In this document: in pieces, positions 1 through 6,781 of the stretch
Numbering within the stretch: the stretch's first letter is position 1
Layout: every line of letters starts with the position of its first letter
NCBI GenBank assembly: GCA_003171235.1
Contig: PMYM01000153.1
Span: 211 to 10,558, forward strand
Reading direction: 5' to 3'
DNA: 10,348 nucleotides
Source: Phycisphaerales bacterium
GTDB taxonomy: Bacteria; Planctomycetota; Phycisphaerae; SM23-33
Program-made: the position numbers and the translations under genes
Notes under the pieces: generated by a model
Databases searched by the model: none
The model's input: the letters and a program-made list of their open reading frames with translations, nothing else
What the model was told of the DNA's origin: nothing

Positions 1-2433
1 GAGGCCCTCCGCAAGAGCGACGACAAGCTCAAGTACTTCCGGGCGGCCGTGGACCGGATCATCATGGAGGGCATCACCAAGTCGGCCCCGTACGTCGAGC
101 GCGAACGGTATTTCCTGGCCCGGGGCGGGGACCGCGCCAAGATCGCCGCCGCCACCAAGGCGCCCTACGAGCTGCTCAAGAAGGTCGTGCGGGACATGGA
201 GGCGGCCAGCATGGCCTGGGAGCGCGACGCCAACCGGGTCACCGACATGGGCGCGCTGGAGGACCTGCTGGGCGAGGCCAAGTACCGCGGCGCCTGGGTG
301 TGCTTCTTCCGCGGGCTGGGCCTGAGCGGATTGGCCGACCAGGACGAGGAGCGGCAAACGGTGCTGCGCCGCTGCGTGGACTTCAGCAAGCTCTTTGCCG
401 ACGCCGAGGAGAACTCGGGGGGCGTGAAACTGGAATGCCTGAGCCTGATGGGCAGGGCGTACATCGAGCTGGGGGAATACGACAAGGCCCGCCAGTGCTT
501 CGGGCGCGCCTCCGGCGCCAAACTCGCCCCGGAGATGCAGCGCGACCTGCTCTTTGAAATCGTGAAAAGCTACATCCGCCAGGGCGACGCCGACGGGGCC
601 GACAAGGCGCTCAAGGATTACTTCGCCCGGCTGGAGAAGATAATCCCCGCCTCCGGCCGGTTCGCCGTGGATTTCCAGGGCATGCTGCTCCAGCGGCAGA
701 TAGCCCTGGCGGGGGCGGAAAAGGCCAAGGAGCGCAAGCAGATCGACCAGTTCCAGGCCCAGGCCAACGACGCGGTGGCGCAGTTGATCTCCAAATACCC
801 CGACCACCGGGACGACATCGAGAAGATCATCACCCCCTCGCTGGAAGAGGCCGATGTCCTCAAGCTCACCCCCGCCCAGTTGTACGCCGCCATGGGCGTG
901 CTGCTGCGGTCGGCGGCGCCGCGCACCGCCACCGGCCCATCGCCCACCACGGCGCCGGGCAACGCCGAGGCGGCGGAGAAGCTCGAAAGCAAGTGCCGGG
1001 CCATCCTGGACTCCAAGCAGGCCAGCCCCGAGCAGCGCGCCCCGGCGATCTACCACTTGGCGGTGCTGCGCGGCATCAGCGGCAACAACCAGGAGGCCAT
1101 TGACCTGTCGCTGCAGTTCCTGGCCGGTTACTCCAATAGCGACAAGGCCCTGGACATTGCCGTCTTTGCCTGGCAGAACCTGCAGGCGACGATGGACAAG
1201 CGGCGCGTGACCACGGTCAAGGCCGCCGCCGAAACCATCGGCCTGGACTTCGTGGAAAAGATGCTCAAGGTGCTGCAAGCCCTGCAAAAGTGGCCCCAGG
1301 ATCCCAAGGTGGCCAACCTGGACCTGGATTACCACCTGGGGCGGACGCTGCAGGTGCTGGGCAAAGGCGAGGAGGCCGTCGAGGCCTTCAACCGCATCCC
1401 GCCCAGCAACGAGTTGTACTTCCCCTCCCGCTACGACGTGCTGATGAGCAGGTGCGGCCTGGCCCTCAACGAAAAGTACAAGGACGAAGCCGCCCGCCGA
1501 GCCCTGGCCAACCAACTGCTGGTGGAATTGGCCGACTACCGCGACAAGGCCAGCCAGTACACCAGCCCCAATGAAAAGCGACAGAACCTGATCCGCACTT
1601 ACGCCGTGGAGGCCGACCTGAATCGCGTGGAATTGCTCGATCACGTGCTCAAGCGCAACGACGAGGCCTGCCGCGAGGCCCAGGCCGCCCTGGACCGGTG
1701 GAAGAACGCCGACCCGGAAACCTACCGCCAGGTGCAGCAGACGGCCATTGTCACCTTATTGCCCTCCAACCCCGGCAAGGCTCGCGACGTGCTGCTGCAG
1801 AGCAACGTGGCCCCCGAAGTGGTGCAGATGGTGGTGGAGTCGTTGCGGAAGGAGATCGAGGACATCCGCATCGACGACCCCCTCAGCGAAAAGCTCAAGG
1901 CCGCCCAGGAGGCATACCGTCCCGTGGCCCAGCAGCTTTACGGCGCCATGGCGGCCGACTCGCCCCCCGAGCAGGCCTACTTCTTCAAACAGGCCATGGC
2001 CTATGCCCTGGAAAGCGGCAGCCCGGAAGACCTCGCCAAGGCCGCCGAAATGTTCGGCGAACTGAGCGGCATGTCCCGCCGGTTCGCCCAGCAGGCCGCC
2101 GCCCGCGGCGAGCGCCGGGGCGAGGACGCCGCCAACATCTGGGGCCTGGCGCGATGCGCCGCCAAGCTGGGCCAGAACGACAAGGCCACCCAATACTACG
2201 ACGACTTGGCCCGTGGTCTGCCGGAGAAAAGCCGCCAGTGGTGGGGGGCCCAACTGGAGCGGATGCGGTTTCTGCTGAAGGCCAACCGGTCCGATCCCAA
2301 AGCCATGCCCGACCTGCTCCAGAGCATCAAAGTGCTGCAATTCATGGACTCCAACATGGGCGGCTACCTGCGGCAGTTCAACAGCCTCAGCAGCGAGATG
2401 CAGGCCTCTGCGGGGGCGGCCAAGCAGTCCTAA
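1..2433 (+). CDS. Large TPR-type helical repeat protein, 5' end outside window
   Basis: The reading frame is open from base 1, so the GTG at 49 is probably internal and the true start lies upstream; about 810 residues are visible, ending at TAA 2431-2433. The protein is almost entirely helical, with several TPR-like helix pairs. Numbered from the GTG at 49, these include LMGRAYIELGEYDKARQCF near residue 130, a pair near 335-365 (YHLAVLRGISGNNQEAIDL), YHLGRTLQVLGKGEEAVEAF near 430, and WGLARCAAKLGQNDKATQYY near 700. A Thr/Pro/Ala stretch near residues 290-305 looks like a linker. TPR arrays are protein-protein interaction scaffolds; no catalytic motif is visible. A signal peptide, if any, would be in the missing N-terminus. 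It ends 64 bp before the tRNA gene and is not part of a visible operon. The TPR-type call is fairly secure; partner and function are unknown. Confidence 0.85.
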   Translation, partial: EALRKSDDKLKYFRAAVDRIIMEGITKSAPYVERERYFLARGGDRAKIAAATKAPYELLKKVVRDMEAASMAWERDANRVTDMGALEDLLGEAKYRGAWVCFFRGLGLSGLADQDEERQTVLRRCVDFSKLFADAEENSGGVKLECLSLMGRAYIELGEYDKARQCFGRASGAKLAPEMQRDLLFEIVKSYIRQGDADGADKALKDYFARLEKIIPASGRFAVDFQGMLLQRQIALAGAEKAKERKQIDQFQAQANDAVAQLISKYPDHRDDIEKIITPSLEEADVLKLTPAQLYAAMGVLLRSAAPRTATGPSPTTAPGNAEAAEKLESKCRAILDSKQASPEQRAPAIYHLAVLRGISGNNQEAIDLSLQFLAGYSNSDKALDIAVFAWQNLQATMDKRRVTTVKAAAETIGLDFVEKMLKVLQALQKWPQDPKVANLDLDYHLGRTLQVLGKGEEAVEAFNRIPPSNELYFPSRYDVLMSRCGLALNEKYKDEAARRALANQLLVELADYRDKASQYTSPNEKRQNLIRTYAVEADLNRVELLDHVLKRNDEACREAQAALDRWKNADPETYRQVQQTAIVTLLPSNPGKARDVLLQSNVAPEVVQMVVESLRKEIEDIRIDDPLSEKLKAAQEAYRPVAQQLYGAMAADSPPEQAYFFKQAMAYALESGSPEDLAKAAEMFGELSGMSRRFAQQAAARGERRGEDAANIWGLARCAAKLGQNDKATQYYDDLARGLPEKSRQWWGAQLERMRFLLKANRSDPKAMPDLLQSIKVLQFMDSNMGGYLRQFNSLSSEMQASAGAAKQS

Positions 2434-2456
2434 AGAAACTGCGCCGACGGGCAAAC

Positions 2457-2485
2457 TTGCCTCGGGGCTTGGGACGATATATACT
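2457..2485 (+). promoter_or_regulatory. Sigma70-type promoter for tRNA-Cys
   Basis: The -35 box is TTGCCT (2457-2462) and the -10 box TATACT (2480-2485, 5 of 6 to consensus), with the ideal 17-bp spacing. The predicted transcription start near 2491-2493 is only a few bases before the mature tRNA 5' end at 2498, giving the short leader usual for tRNA genes. Confidence 0.7.
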
Positions 2486-2497
2486 CTCGCAAGTGAC

Positions 2498-2571
2498 GGC
2501 GGCGTAGCCAAGTGGACCAAGGCGACGGTTTGCAAAACCGTTATCCGTGGGTTCGAATCCCACCGCCGCCT
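2498..2571 (+). tRNA. tRNA-Cys (anticodon GCA)
   Basis: A full cloverleaf can be folded by eye. The 7-bp acceptor stem is 2498-2504 with 2564-2570. The D stem is GCC/GGC (2507-2509 with 2521-2523), with a GG pair in the D loop. The anticodon stem ACGGT/ACCGT (2525-2529 with 2537-2541) closes the loop TTGCAAA, giving anticodon GCA at 2532-2534. The T stem is GTGGG/CCCAC (2547-2551 with 2559-2563) with loop TTCGAAT. The variable region is 5 nt. The discriminator base is T2571; U73 is the identity base expected for cysteine tRNAs. The 3' CCA is not encoded (GTG follows), so it must be added after transcription. No attachment-site duplication or integrase was seen nearby. Confidence 0.97.
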
Positions 2572-2702
2572 GTGAGGCATAACGGGCCCGGCGGATTCGG
2601 GCCTTCCCGGCCGGCTCGGGTCGAGCCGCCGCCGGCGGGCGGATTTGCGGACCCATTAAAGCAGGGGCCCCGGCGCGGGCCCCAAGGAAAGAAGGTCCAG
2701 CC
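2572..2702 (+). other. Hairpin-rich spacer and leader between tRNA-Cys and the cytochrome-like gene
   Basis: Three G+C-rich stem-loops lie in 131 bp. The first pairs GGCCCG (2585-2590) with CGGGCC (2598-2603) over a 7-nt loop. The second is a 7-bp stem with a 3-nt loop (2612-2618 with 2622-2628). The third pairs GGGGCCC (2664-2670) with GGGCCCC (2677-2683) over a 6-nt loop and abuts the purine-rich ribosome binding site (2684-2695) of the gene at 2703. None is followed by a clean T-run, so they are not classical intrinsic terminators. The first could mark the tRNA transcript's 3' end; the last could influence translation initiation. No promoter with good boxes was found here, so the downstream gene may depend on read-through. 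Confidence 0.5.
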
Positions 2703-3869
2703 ATGCGACGCAATGTTGTGATCTCCCTGATGCTGCTGGCCCTGTCCTGCTGGGTGGGGCTTGCCCTGGCGCAGCAGAAGCAAGTTCTCACCAAGGACGG
2801 GCGGAAGTTCATCGGAGAAGTCGTCCAGACCAAGGACGGCTACGTCGTCAAGACCCGCATGGGGGACGTGCCCCTCAAGGCCGACGAGGTGTCCAGCATT
2901 GCCGACGTCCGCACCGTTCAGGACGAGTACCAGCAGCGTCTGGCGGCCACCAACGCCCAGGATGCCGACGCCCTGTACAAGCTGGCCGATTGGGCGTACA
3001 AGAACGGCCTGCTGGCCGAGGCCCGCCAGACGCTGCTGGCGGCCTTGCAGGTCAACTCCAACCACGAGCCCAGCCGCCTGCTGCTGCGGCTGGTGGAAAA
3101 AGATATCGCCGCTGCCGCCACGGCCCCGACGACCACGCGTGCCGCCTCCACCCAGGGCGATTTCAATCTCTCCATGCTGCTCAAGGACGAGGGCATTTAT
3201 CACATCCGGCTGGCCGAACTGCGGCCCGACGAGAACGTCATGGTGGAGTTCCGCAACAAGGTCATCGACCGGTTCATCGAGGGCATGCGCGGCAGCAGCA
3301 TAAGGCCCTTCGATCAGAGCGACGGCGACCGCCAGTTCAAATCCTGGAAGGCCGTCGACCAGGCCCGCCTCATCATGGAATACGCCGGCCGCGACAGCTA
3401 CGGCATGCGCGACGACGTGCTGGTCAAGAGCGACCCGGCCGCGGTGCGCGAGTTCAAGACGAAGATCTGGCCGGTCCTGGCCGGAAGCTGCGCCTCGAGC
3501 GCCTGCCATGGCGGTGCCAAGGGCCAGGGCAGCTTCAAGCTCTTCAACGTGGCGCTGAACGATGACAAGGTCATGTACACCAACTTCTACATCCTTTCGG
3601 CCTGGAGCAAGGGCGGGGTGAAGATGGTCGATCGGGAGTATCCGGAGAATTCGCTGCTGCTGCAATACGGCCTGCCGGCCAATCTGGCCCGCTTTGTGCA
3701 TCCCGGCAAGAACGAGGCCGTCTTCCGCAGGAAGGACGAGGCCAACTACCGGATCATTGAGAACTGGATCACTAAGAGCCTGGCCCACCCGCTGCTGGAC
3801 GGCTACCGCATCGACTACAAGCTGCCGCTGCTGGACGAGCCGGCCGCCACCCAGGCCTCGCCCGGTTGA
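2703..3869 (+). CDS. Secreted SH3-like / TPR-like / cytochrome-c-like protein
   Basis: 388 aa from ATG 2703, preceded by a purine-rich Shine-Dalgarno stretch (AAGGAAAGAAGG, 2684-2695). Residues 1-23 form a signal peptide (RR, hydrophobic core, ALA cleavage site). Residues 27-67 (KDGRKFIGEVVQTKDGYVVK and on) resemble a small beta-barrel SH3-like module. Residues 75-130 are a TPR-like helical pair. A Thr/Ala linker spans 134-150. The C-terminal half contains IWPVLAGSCASSACHGG, with C263, C268 and H269 forming a CX4CH site in the sequence context of planctomycete-type cytochrome c domains. CX4CH is a known but less common heme c attachment spacing; CXXCH is usual. Heme attachment would put it in the periplasm or cell envelope as an electron-transfer or heme-stabilised protein. 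The distal ligand cannot be assigned from sequence. Domain reading is moderate; exact role unknown. Confidence 0.85.
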   Translation: MRRNVVISLMLLALSCWVGLALAQQKQVLTKDGRKFIGEVVQTKDGYVVKTRMGDVPLKADEVSSIADVRTVQDEYQQRLAATNAQDADALYKLADWAYKNGLLAEARQTLLAALQVNSNHEPSRLLLRLVEKDIAAAATAPTTTRAASTQGDFNLSMLLKDEGIYHIRLAELRPDENVMVEFRNKVIDRFIEGMRGSSIRPFDQSDGDRQFKSWKAVDQARLIMEYAGRDSYGMRDDVLVKSDPAAVREFKTKIWPVLAGSCASSACHGGAKGQGSFKLFNVALNDDKVMYTNFYILSAWSKGGVKMVDREYPENSLLLQYGLPANLARFVHPGKNEAVFRRKDEANYRIIENWITKSLAHPLLDGYRIDYKLPLLDEPAATQASPG

Positions 3870-4020
3870 ACTTGCCGCGCAGGCGTCTTGAGCATGATTG
3901 AAGGTTCCGCCCCGGCTGGGCAGCGCGCAGCGGGGCTGGCGGCCTCGGGCGCGTGCCGCCAAGGCGGCGGAATCCTATTTATCTCTTGCTGCTTGACGCG
4001 AGTGAAAGGCTGGTATTGCC
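3870..4020 (+). other. Intergenic spacer with stem-loops, possible terminator region
   Basis: Two stem-loops follow the cytochrome-like gene. GCCCCG (3909-3914) pairs with CGGGGC (3931-3936), extended by CTG/CAG inside. GCCGC (3955-3959) pairs with GCGGC (3964-3968) and is followed by a mixed T-rich stretch (TATTTATCTCTT, 3976-3987) after seven bases. The second is the better terminator candidate, but the T-run is interrupted. An AAAGG near 4005-4009 is a weak, rather distant ribosome binding site for the gene at 4021. Confidence 0.35.
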
Positions 4021-4650
4021 ATGCTCGCCCGAAGCCTCCTGCTGACGGTCGCCGCAGCGGTGCTGGCCGTGCTGTCGGTGAAGGTCCTGGCCCTGTGGCG
4101 GCGGCGCAGGCAACTGGCGCGGCTGGCCCACCAGTTGGGGCTGATGTTCTCGCCGGGCGATCCCCTCGACTTGACGTGGCGCTGCCAGGCTTTCGCCCTT
4201 TGCCGTGCGGGCCACGGGCTGCGGGTGCGGAATGTGCTGCACGGGCATACGGAAATGGGGGCTTTTCGCGGCTGCGAAATGAGCTTTGAAGTGGGCCACG
4301 GGCCTACCCGGCTGGCGCGGCGATACAGCGTGATGATCTTCGAGCCGCCCGGGCACTTGCCGACGGGCCTGCTTTGGCATGGCCAGGACGAGCCGGCGCC
4401 GCTCTCGGCGGGCCTGTCGGACCGCTGCGCCGGCCCCTGGCGGCTGGCCGGTGCGCCCCAGTGCACTGCCCGGCTGGCGGAGGCCTTCGGCGGCTGGGCC
4501 GACCGCCCCATTCACGTGGAAGCACGCCAGGACGCCTTGATGCTGGCCAGCCCTCAGCGCTGGTCGGTCCGGCAGTGGCGGGAGGTGCTGGCCCAGGCCA
4601 GCGGGGCGGTGGGGGCCTTGCAGGACAAGCCGATAAAAGCTGAAAGCTGA
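4021..4650 (+). CDS. Small membrane-anchored protein of unknown function
   Basis: 209 aa from ATG 4021. Residues 4-26 are a single hydrophobic segment, followed at once by WRRRRQ, which by the positive-inside rule places the rest of the protein in the cytoplasm. The soluble part (LGLMFSPGDPLDLTWRCQAF, then GHGLRVRNVLHGHTEMGAFR and YSVMIFEPP) looks like a beta-rich domain of a type often seen in hypothetical proteins with an N-terminal membrane anchor. I recognise no catalytic motif. The last codons, including the TGA stop at 4648-4650, lie inside a heptamer repeat run that starts at 4635, so the final residues (KAES) are repeat-encoded. The ribosome binding site is weak, so the start is moderately certain. 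Possible overlapping starts upstream are out of frame. Confidence 0.75.
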   Translation: MLARSLLLTVAAAVLAVLSVKVLALWRRRRQLARLAHQLGLMFSPGDPLDLTWRCQAFALCRAGHGLRVRNVLHGHTEMGAFRGCEMSFEVGHGPTRLARRYSVMIFEPPGHLPTGLLWHGQDEPAPLSAGLSDRCAGPWRLAGAPQCTARLAEAFGGWADRPIHVEARQDALMLASPQRWSVRQWREVLAQASGAVGALQDKPIKAES

Positions 4651-4666
4651 AAGCTAAAAGCTGAAA
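4635..4666 (+). repeat. Heptamer tandem repeat, type A (RAAAGCT)
   Basis: Four consecutive 7-bp units, AAAAGCT, GAAAGCT, GAAAGCT, AAAAGCT (4635-4662), plus a partial fifth (GAAA). The run overlaps the 3' end and stop codon of the gene at 4021. Confidence 0.9.
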
Positions 4667-4673
4667 TAAAAAT

Positions 4674-4708
4674 AGGCAACAGGGAACAGGCAACAGGCAA
4701 CAGGGAAC
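4674..4708 (+). repeat. Heptamer tandem repeat, type B (AGGSAAC)
   Basis: Five perfect 7-bp units: AGGCAAC, AGGGAAC, AGGCAAC, AGGCAAC, AGGGAAC. It follows the type A run after 7 bases, making an A-then-B module on the + strand. Confidence 0.9.
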
Positions 4709-4725
4709 AATCGGCCTTGCCCGCC

Positions 4726-4739
4726 TTCTGGATTCTGGT
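4726..4739 (+). repeat. Two heptamer units TTCTGGW
   Basis: Two adjacent units, TTCTGGA and TTCTGGT, with the same 7-bp period as the neighbouring runs. With only two units it would be unremarkable alone; the context makes it likely part of the same locus. Confidence 0.5.
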
Positions 4740-4783
4740 CTTTTAAGCCGAAAGAAGAGAAAGCAAGCTCAAGGCAGGACCGC

Positions 4784-4818
4784 TTTAGTCTGTACCCTGC
4801 ACCCTGTAGTCTGTAGCA
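4784..4818 (+). repeat. Heptamer tandem repeat, type C (TGTASYC-like)
   Basis: Five degenerate 7-bp units: TTTAGTC, TGTACCC, TGCACCC, TGTAGTC, TGTAGCA. The phase is constant at 7 bp although the units diverge. Confidence 0.75.
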
Positions 4819-4843
4819 GCGACGGCCCATAGGCGTGACCAAC

Positions 4844-4871
4844 TGTTGCCTGATGCCTGTTGCCTGATGCC
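4844..4871 (-). repeat. Heptamer tandem repeat, inverted type B (TGWTGCC on + strand)
   Basis: Four units on the + strand: TGTTGCC, TGATGCC, TGTTGCC, TGATGCC. Read on the - strand they are AGGCAAC-type units, so this is an inverted relative of the run at 4674-4708. Confidence 0.85.
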
Positions 4872-4876
4872 AGTTA

Positions 4877-4897
4877 GCTTCTCGCTTTGGGCTTTCA
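4877..4897 (-). repeat. Heptamer run, inverted type A (GCTTTNN on + strand)
   Basis: Three degenerate units on the + strand: GCTTCTC, GCTTTGG, GCTTTCA. On the - strand they read as AAAGC-type units like the run at 4635-4666. Together with 4844-4871 they form, on the - strand, the same A-then-B order. Confidence 0.6.
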
Positions 4898-4926
4898 TGA
4901 ATGCCAAATCCTTGTAACGATGGCAG

Positions 4927-4955
4927 TTGAAAGCTTGCCCGCCATCTGATAGAAC
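4927..4955 (+). promoter_or_regulatory. Candidate promoter for the lipoprotein gene at 5072
   Basis: TTGAAA (4927-4932, 5 of 6 to the -35 consensus) and TAGAAC (4950-4955, 4 of 6 to the -10 consensus) are 17 bp apart. It lies just beyond the heptamer locus and would give a leader of about 110 nt. This is a match by eye only. Confidence 0.35.
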
Positions 4956-5071
4956 AGGCAGGCGAAAGTAGATGTCTGCCGGCGCGGCAGCTCGCGGCGG
5001 ACGGCGCCCAATGCGCCGCTCCGAGCCCGGGGCGGCGCGCGGCCCTGACCAACTGGTAGGAAGGAGTCAAC

Positions 5072-6742
5072 GTGCGACAGGCAACATTCCTTTGGGTAGT
5101 GCTGTTGGCGGCGATGGTCGGTTGCAGCGATACGGCCAAGACCTCCAAGAAAGTCATCGATTCCCTCAATGACTCCCGTCGCCTTTACCAGCAGGCGTCG
5201 GCCCTGCTTTCCAATCCCCCCTATACCGATGCCTCGGGCAACGTCGTCATCGTCACCGACGTCAAGCTGACCGCGACTTCCCTGCCTGAGCAGGTCACGC
5301 CGGCGGAAAACGCCGAGGCGCTCAAGCTGCTGGAAGCGGCCCTGGCCAAATTCAACGAACTGGGCGGGGATCTTCAGAACGTCCCCGCCAGCCTGAAGTC
5401 CGACGCCCTGCTGCTGAAGGGGCAGATCCAGTTGGCTCGCGGGCGGTATTTCGCCGCCTCGGCCCTGCGCTTTGCCGAGCAGGGCTGGCCCGACCGGCTG
5501 GCCGTCCGCGTGCTGGTGGCCCAGGTGGGCGCCAACGAAAGTCTGTCGGGCTTTGCCAATACCCTTTCCTCCGGCACGCTCGAAACCGTCAAGCAGCTCC
5601 AGCAGCAGGCCCAGAATGAACTGGCCGCCCTGGAGAAGGAAACGGCTGCCAAGGATGTCAGGATCGCCGCGTTGGGAAAAGATAACGAAGCCCTGGTCAA
5701 GACCAATGACGACTTGAGCAAGCAGATCCAGGAAAAGCGCAAGGCCAACCTGACCGCCTCCGGCGAGGCCGGCGTGGCGCTGCTCAAGGAGGTCAAAGAC
5801 CTGGAGCGGGCGATGGACGCGAATTCCGCCAAGATCGCCGCCAATCAGTCCGCCATCGACGCCCTGGAGGCCGACAAGGCCGTCAAGGCCCCCCTCCTGG
5901 CCTCGATCAATAGCCGAATCACGGACGCCCAGGACGCCCTGCAATCCTCCACCTCCCAGAAAGCAGCCATGGCCGAGACCGGCCAAAAGTACTCCCAGGC
6001 CGCCACCGAAGTCTTCGCCCAGCTCAAGGAGCCGGTGAACCCGGTGAACAAGGTGGTCGAGAACTGCCGCAAGGCCCGCGGCCAGGAAGAGCAGGCAATA
6101 GAGGCGCTGACCCAGGCGGTTGAGGTCCTCAAGCAGGCCCAGGCCGAGGCCGACCAGGCCTTTCGTTCCGCTCAAGAGATCGCCAAGGCTCTACCCCCCG
6201 GGAAAGAGGACACGGCCAAGAAGATGCGAGAGGCCGCCGAACAGCACCTGGTGACCGTACTGGCCCTCAAGAGCGACGCCAGTCTCTGGCTGGGCAAGCT
6301 CAACAGCCAACGCATTGCCCTTTCCGACGAAATTGTTCCCCTGGGCACCTCCTTGGCTGAAGTGGCCAAGGGGCTGGGGCAGGAAGATACCTACAGTGCA
6401 CTGATTCTGGGCTGTGCGGTGGATACCGCCAAGGCCAAGAACGAGGCGGTCGAAAGATTCCGCGCCGCCCAGAACGATCTGGAGAAGATCACCAGCACCT
6501 ATCTCCGCTCCGGCGAGGGGGCCAATACGCTTTGGATATACCAGGGCATGCTGGCTGACGCATACCTGGGTGAGTATCTCCTGACCCGCAGCCAGGAGGT
6601 CCGCGCCAAGGCCCAGCAGTTCCTGGTTCAGGCTCTGGCCAACCGCGAGTATTCGCCGTACGTGTCCACGCTGGTTCGACTGCAGCAGGTCCTGGTCCAG
6701 CCCTCTGCCTCCCAACCTGCTTCCGAACCTGCCGGAGAATAG
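5072..6742 (+). CDS. Predicted coiled-coil lipoprotein
   Basis: 556 aa from GTG 5072, supported by a strong AAGGAG (5061-5066) five bases upstream. The N-terminus (MRQATFLWVVLLAAMVGCSD) is a lipoprotein-type signal with C18 as the likely lipidated residue; Met at lipobox -3 is atypical. The rest is nearly all helical. Residues 75-160 contain TPR-like helices (LKSDALLLKGQIQLARGRYF). Residues 165-300 form a long Glu/Lys/Ala/Gln-rich coiled coil. Residues 330-375 and 445-540 are further helical pairs. The tail is Pro/Ala/Ser-rich (543-556). This suggests an envelope-tethered structural or scaffolding protein. No enzymatic motif is visible and I do not recognise a named family. It stands alone, with its own candidate promoter. 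Confidence 0.88.
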   Translation: MRQATFLWVVLLAAMVGCSDTAKTSKKVIDSLNDSRRLYQQASALLSNPPYTDASGNVVIVTDVKLTATSLPEQVTPAENAEALKLLEAALAKFNELGGDLQNVPASLKSDALLLKGQIQLARGRYFAASALRFAEQGWPDRLAVRVLVAQVGANESLSGFANTLSSGTLETVKQLQQQAQNELAALEKETAAKDVRIAALGKDNEALVKTNDDLSKQIQEKRKANLTASGEAGVALLKEVKDLERAMDANSAKIAANQSAIDALEADKAVKAPLLASINSRITDAQDALQSSTSQKAAMAETGQKYSQAATEVFAQLKEPVNPVNKVVENCRKARGQEEQAIEALTQAVEVLKQAQAEADQAFRSAQEIAKALPPGKEDTAKKMREAAEQHLVTVLALKSDASLWLGKLNSQRIALSDEIVPLGTSLAEVAKGLGQEDTYSALILGCAVDTAKAKNEAVERFRAAQNDLEKITSTYLRSGEGANTLWIYQGMLADAYLGEYLLTRSQEVRAKAQQFLVQALANREYSPYVSTLVRLQQVLVQPSASQPASEPAGE

Positions 6743-6781
6743 AAAATCACGTTCGTTGCCTCGCCTTGGGCTTGGCCGCTG

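Larger units (their letters stand above)
4651..5071. other. 421-bp non-coding region dominated by heptamer repeats, then a leader
   Basis: From 4651 to about 4900 the stretch is mostly 7-bp repeat runs, listed separately. Frames that stay open here on either strand are by-products of the repeats. From about 4900 to 5071 it holds a candidate promoter and a G+C-rich leader for the lipoprotein gene at 5072. No RNA gene or second coding region is supported. Confidence 0.7.

Noticed and set aside
2498..2571. Integrative element using the tRNA-Cys gene as attachment site
   Set aside because: No duplicated tRNA 3' end and no integrase gene were seen within the window.
1756..2580. 274-codon - strand frame over the TPR gene end and the tRNA
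   Set aside because: It runs through the whole tRNA and is rich in Gly/His/Val/Leu with no motif; shadow of the TPR gene.
2541..3962. 473-codon - strand frame antisense to the cytochrome-like gene and reaching into the tRNA
   Set aside because: It overlaps the 3' part of the tRNA and the whole antisense strand of a gene with signal peptide and heme motif; composition is typical of an antisense G+C-rich shadow.
3993..4019. Promoter with TTGACG as -35 box just before the gene at 4021
   Set aside because: The matching -10 position would fall on or next to the start codon, leaving no leader or ribosome binding site.
3888..4289. 133-codon + strand frame overlapping the start of the membrane-anchored protein
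   Set aside because: Covers a hairpin-rich spacer and then an alternative register of the gene at 4021, which has a clear membrane anchor; no motif in this frame.
4635..4897. CRISPR array
   Set aside because: Units are 7 bp and directly adjacent with no unique spacers, so this is tandem repetition, not repeat-spacer structure.
4654..5169. 171-codon - strand frame across the heptamer repeats
   Set aside because: Its product includes repetitive peptides (such as LFPVACCLFPVAY) created by 7-bp repeats staying open by chance; no supporting start signal.
4895..6175. 426-codon - strand frame antisense to the coiled-coil lipoprotein
   Set aside because: Low-complexity Gly/Leu/Gln product mirroring the helical protein on the + strand; the + strand gene has a strong ribosome binding site and a lipoprotein signal.
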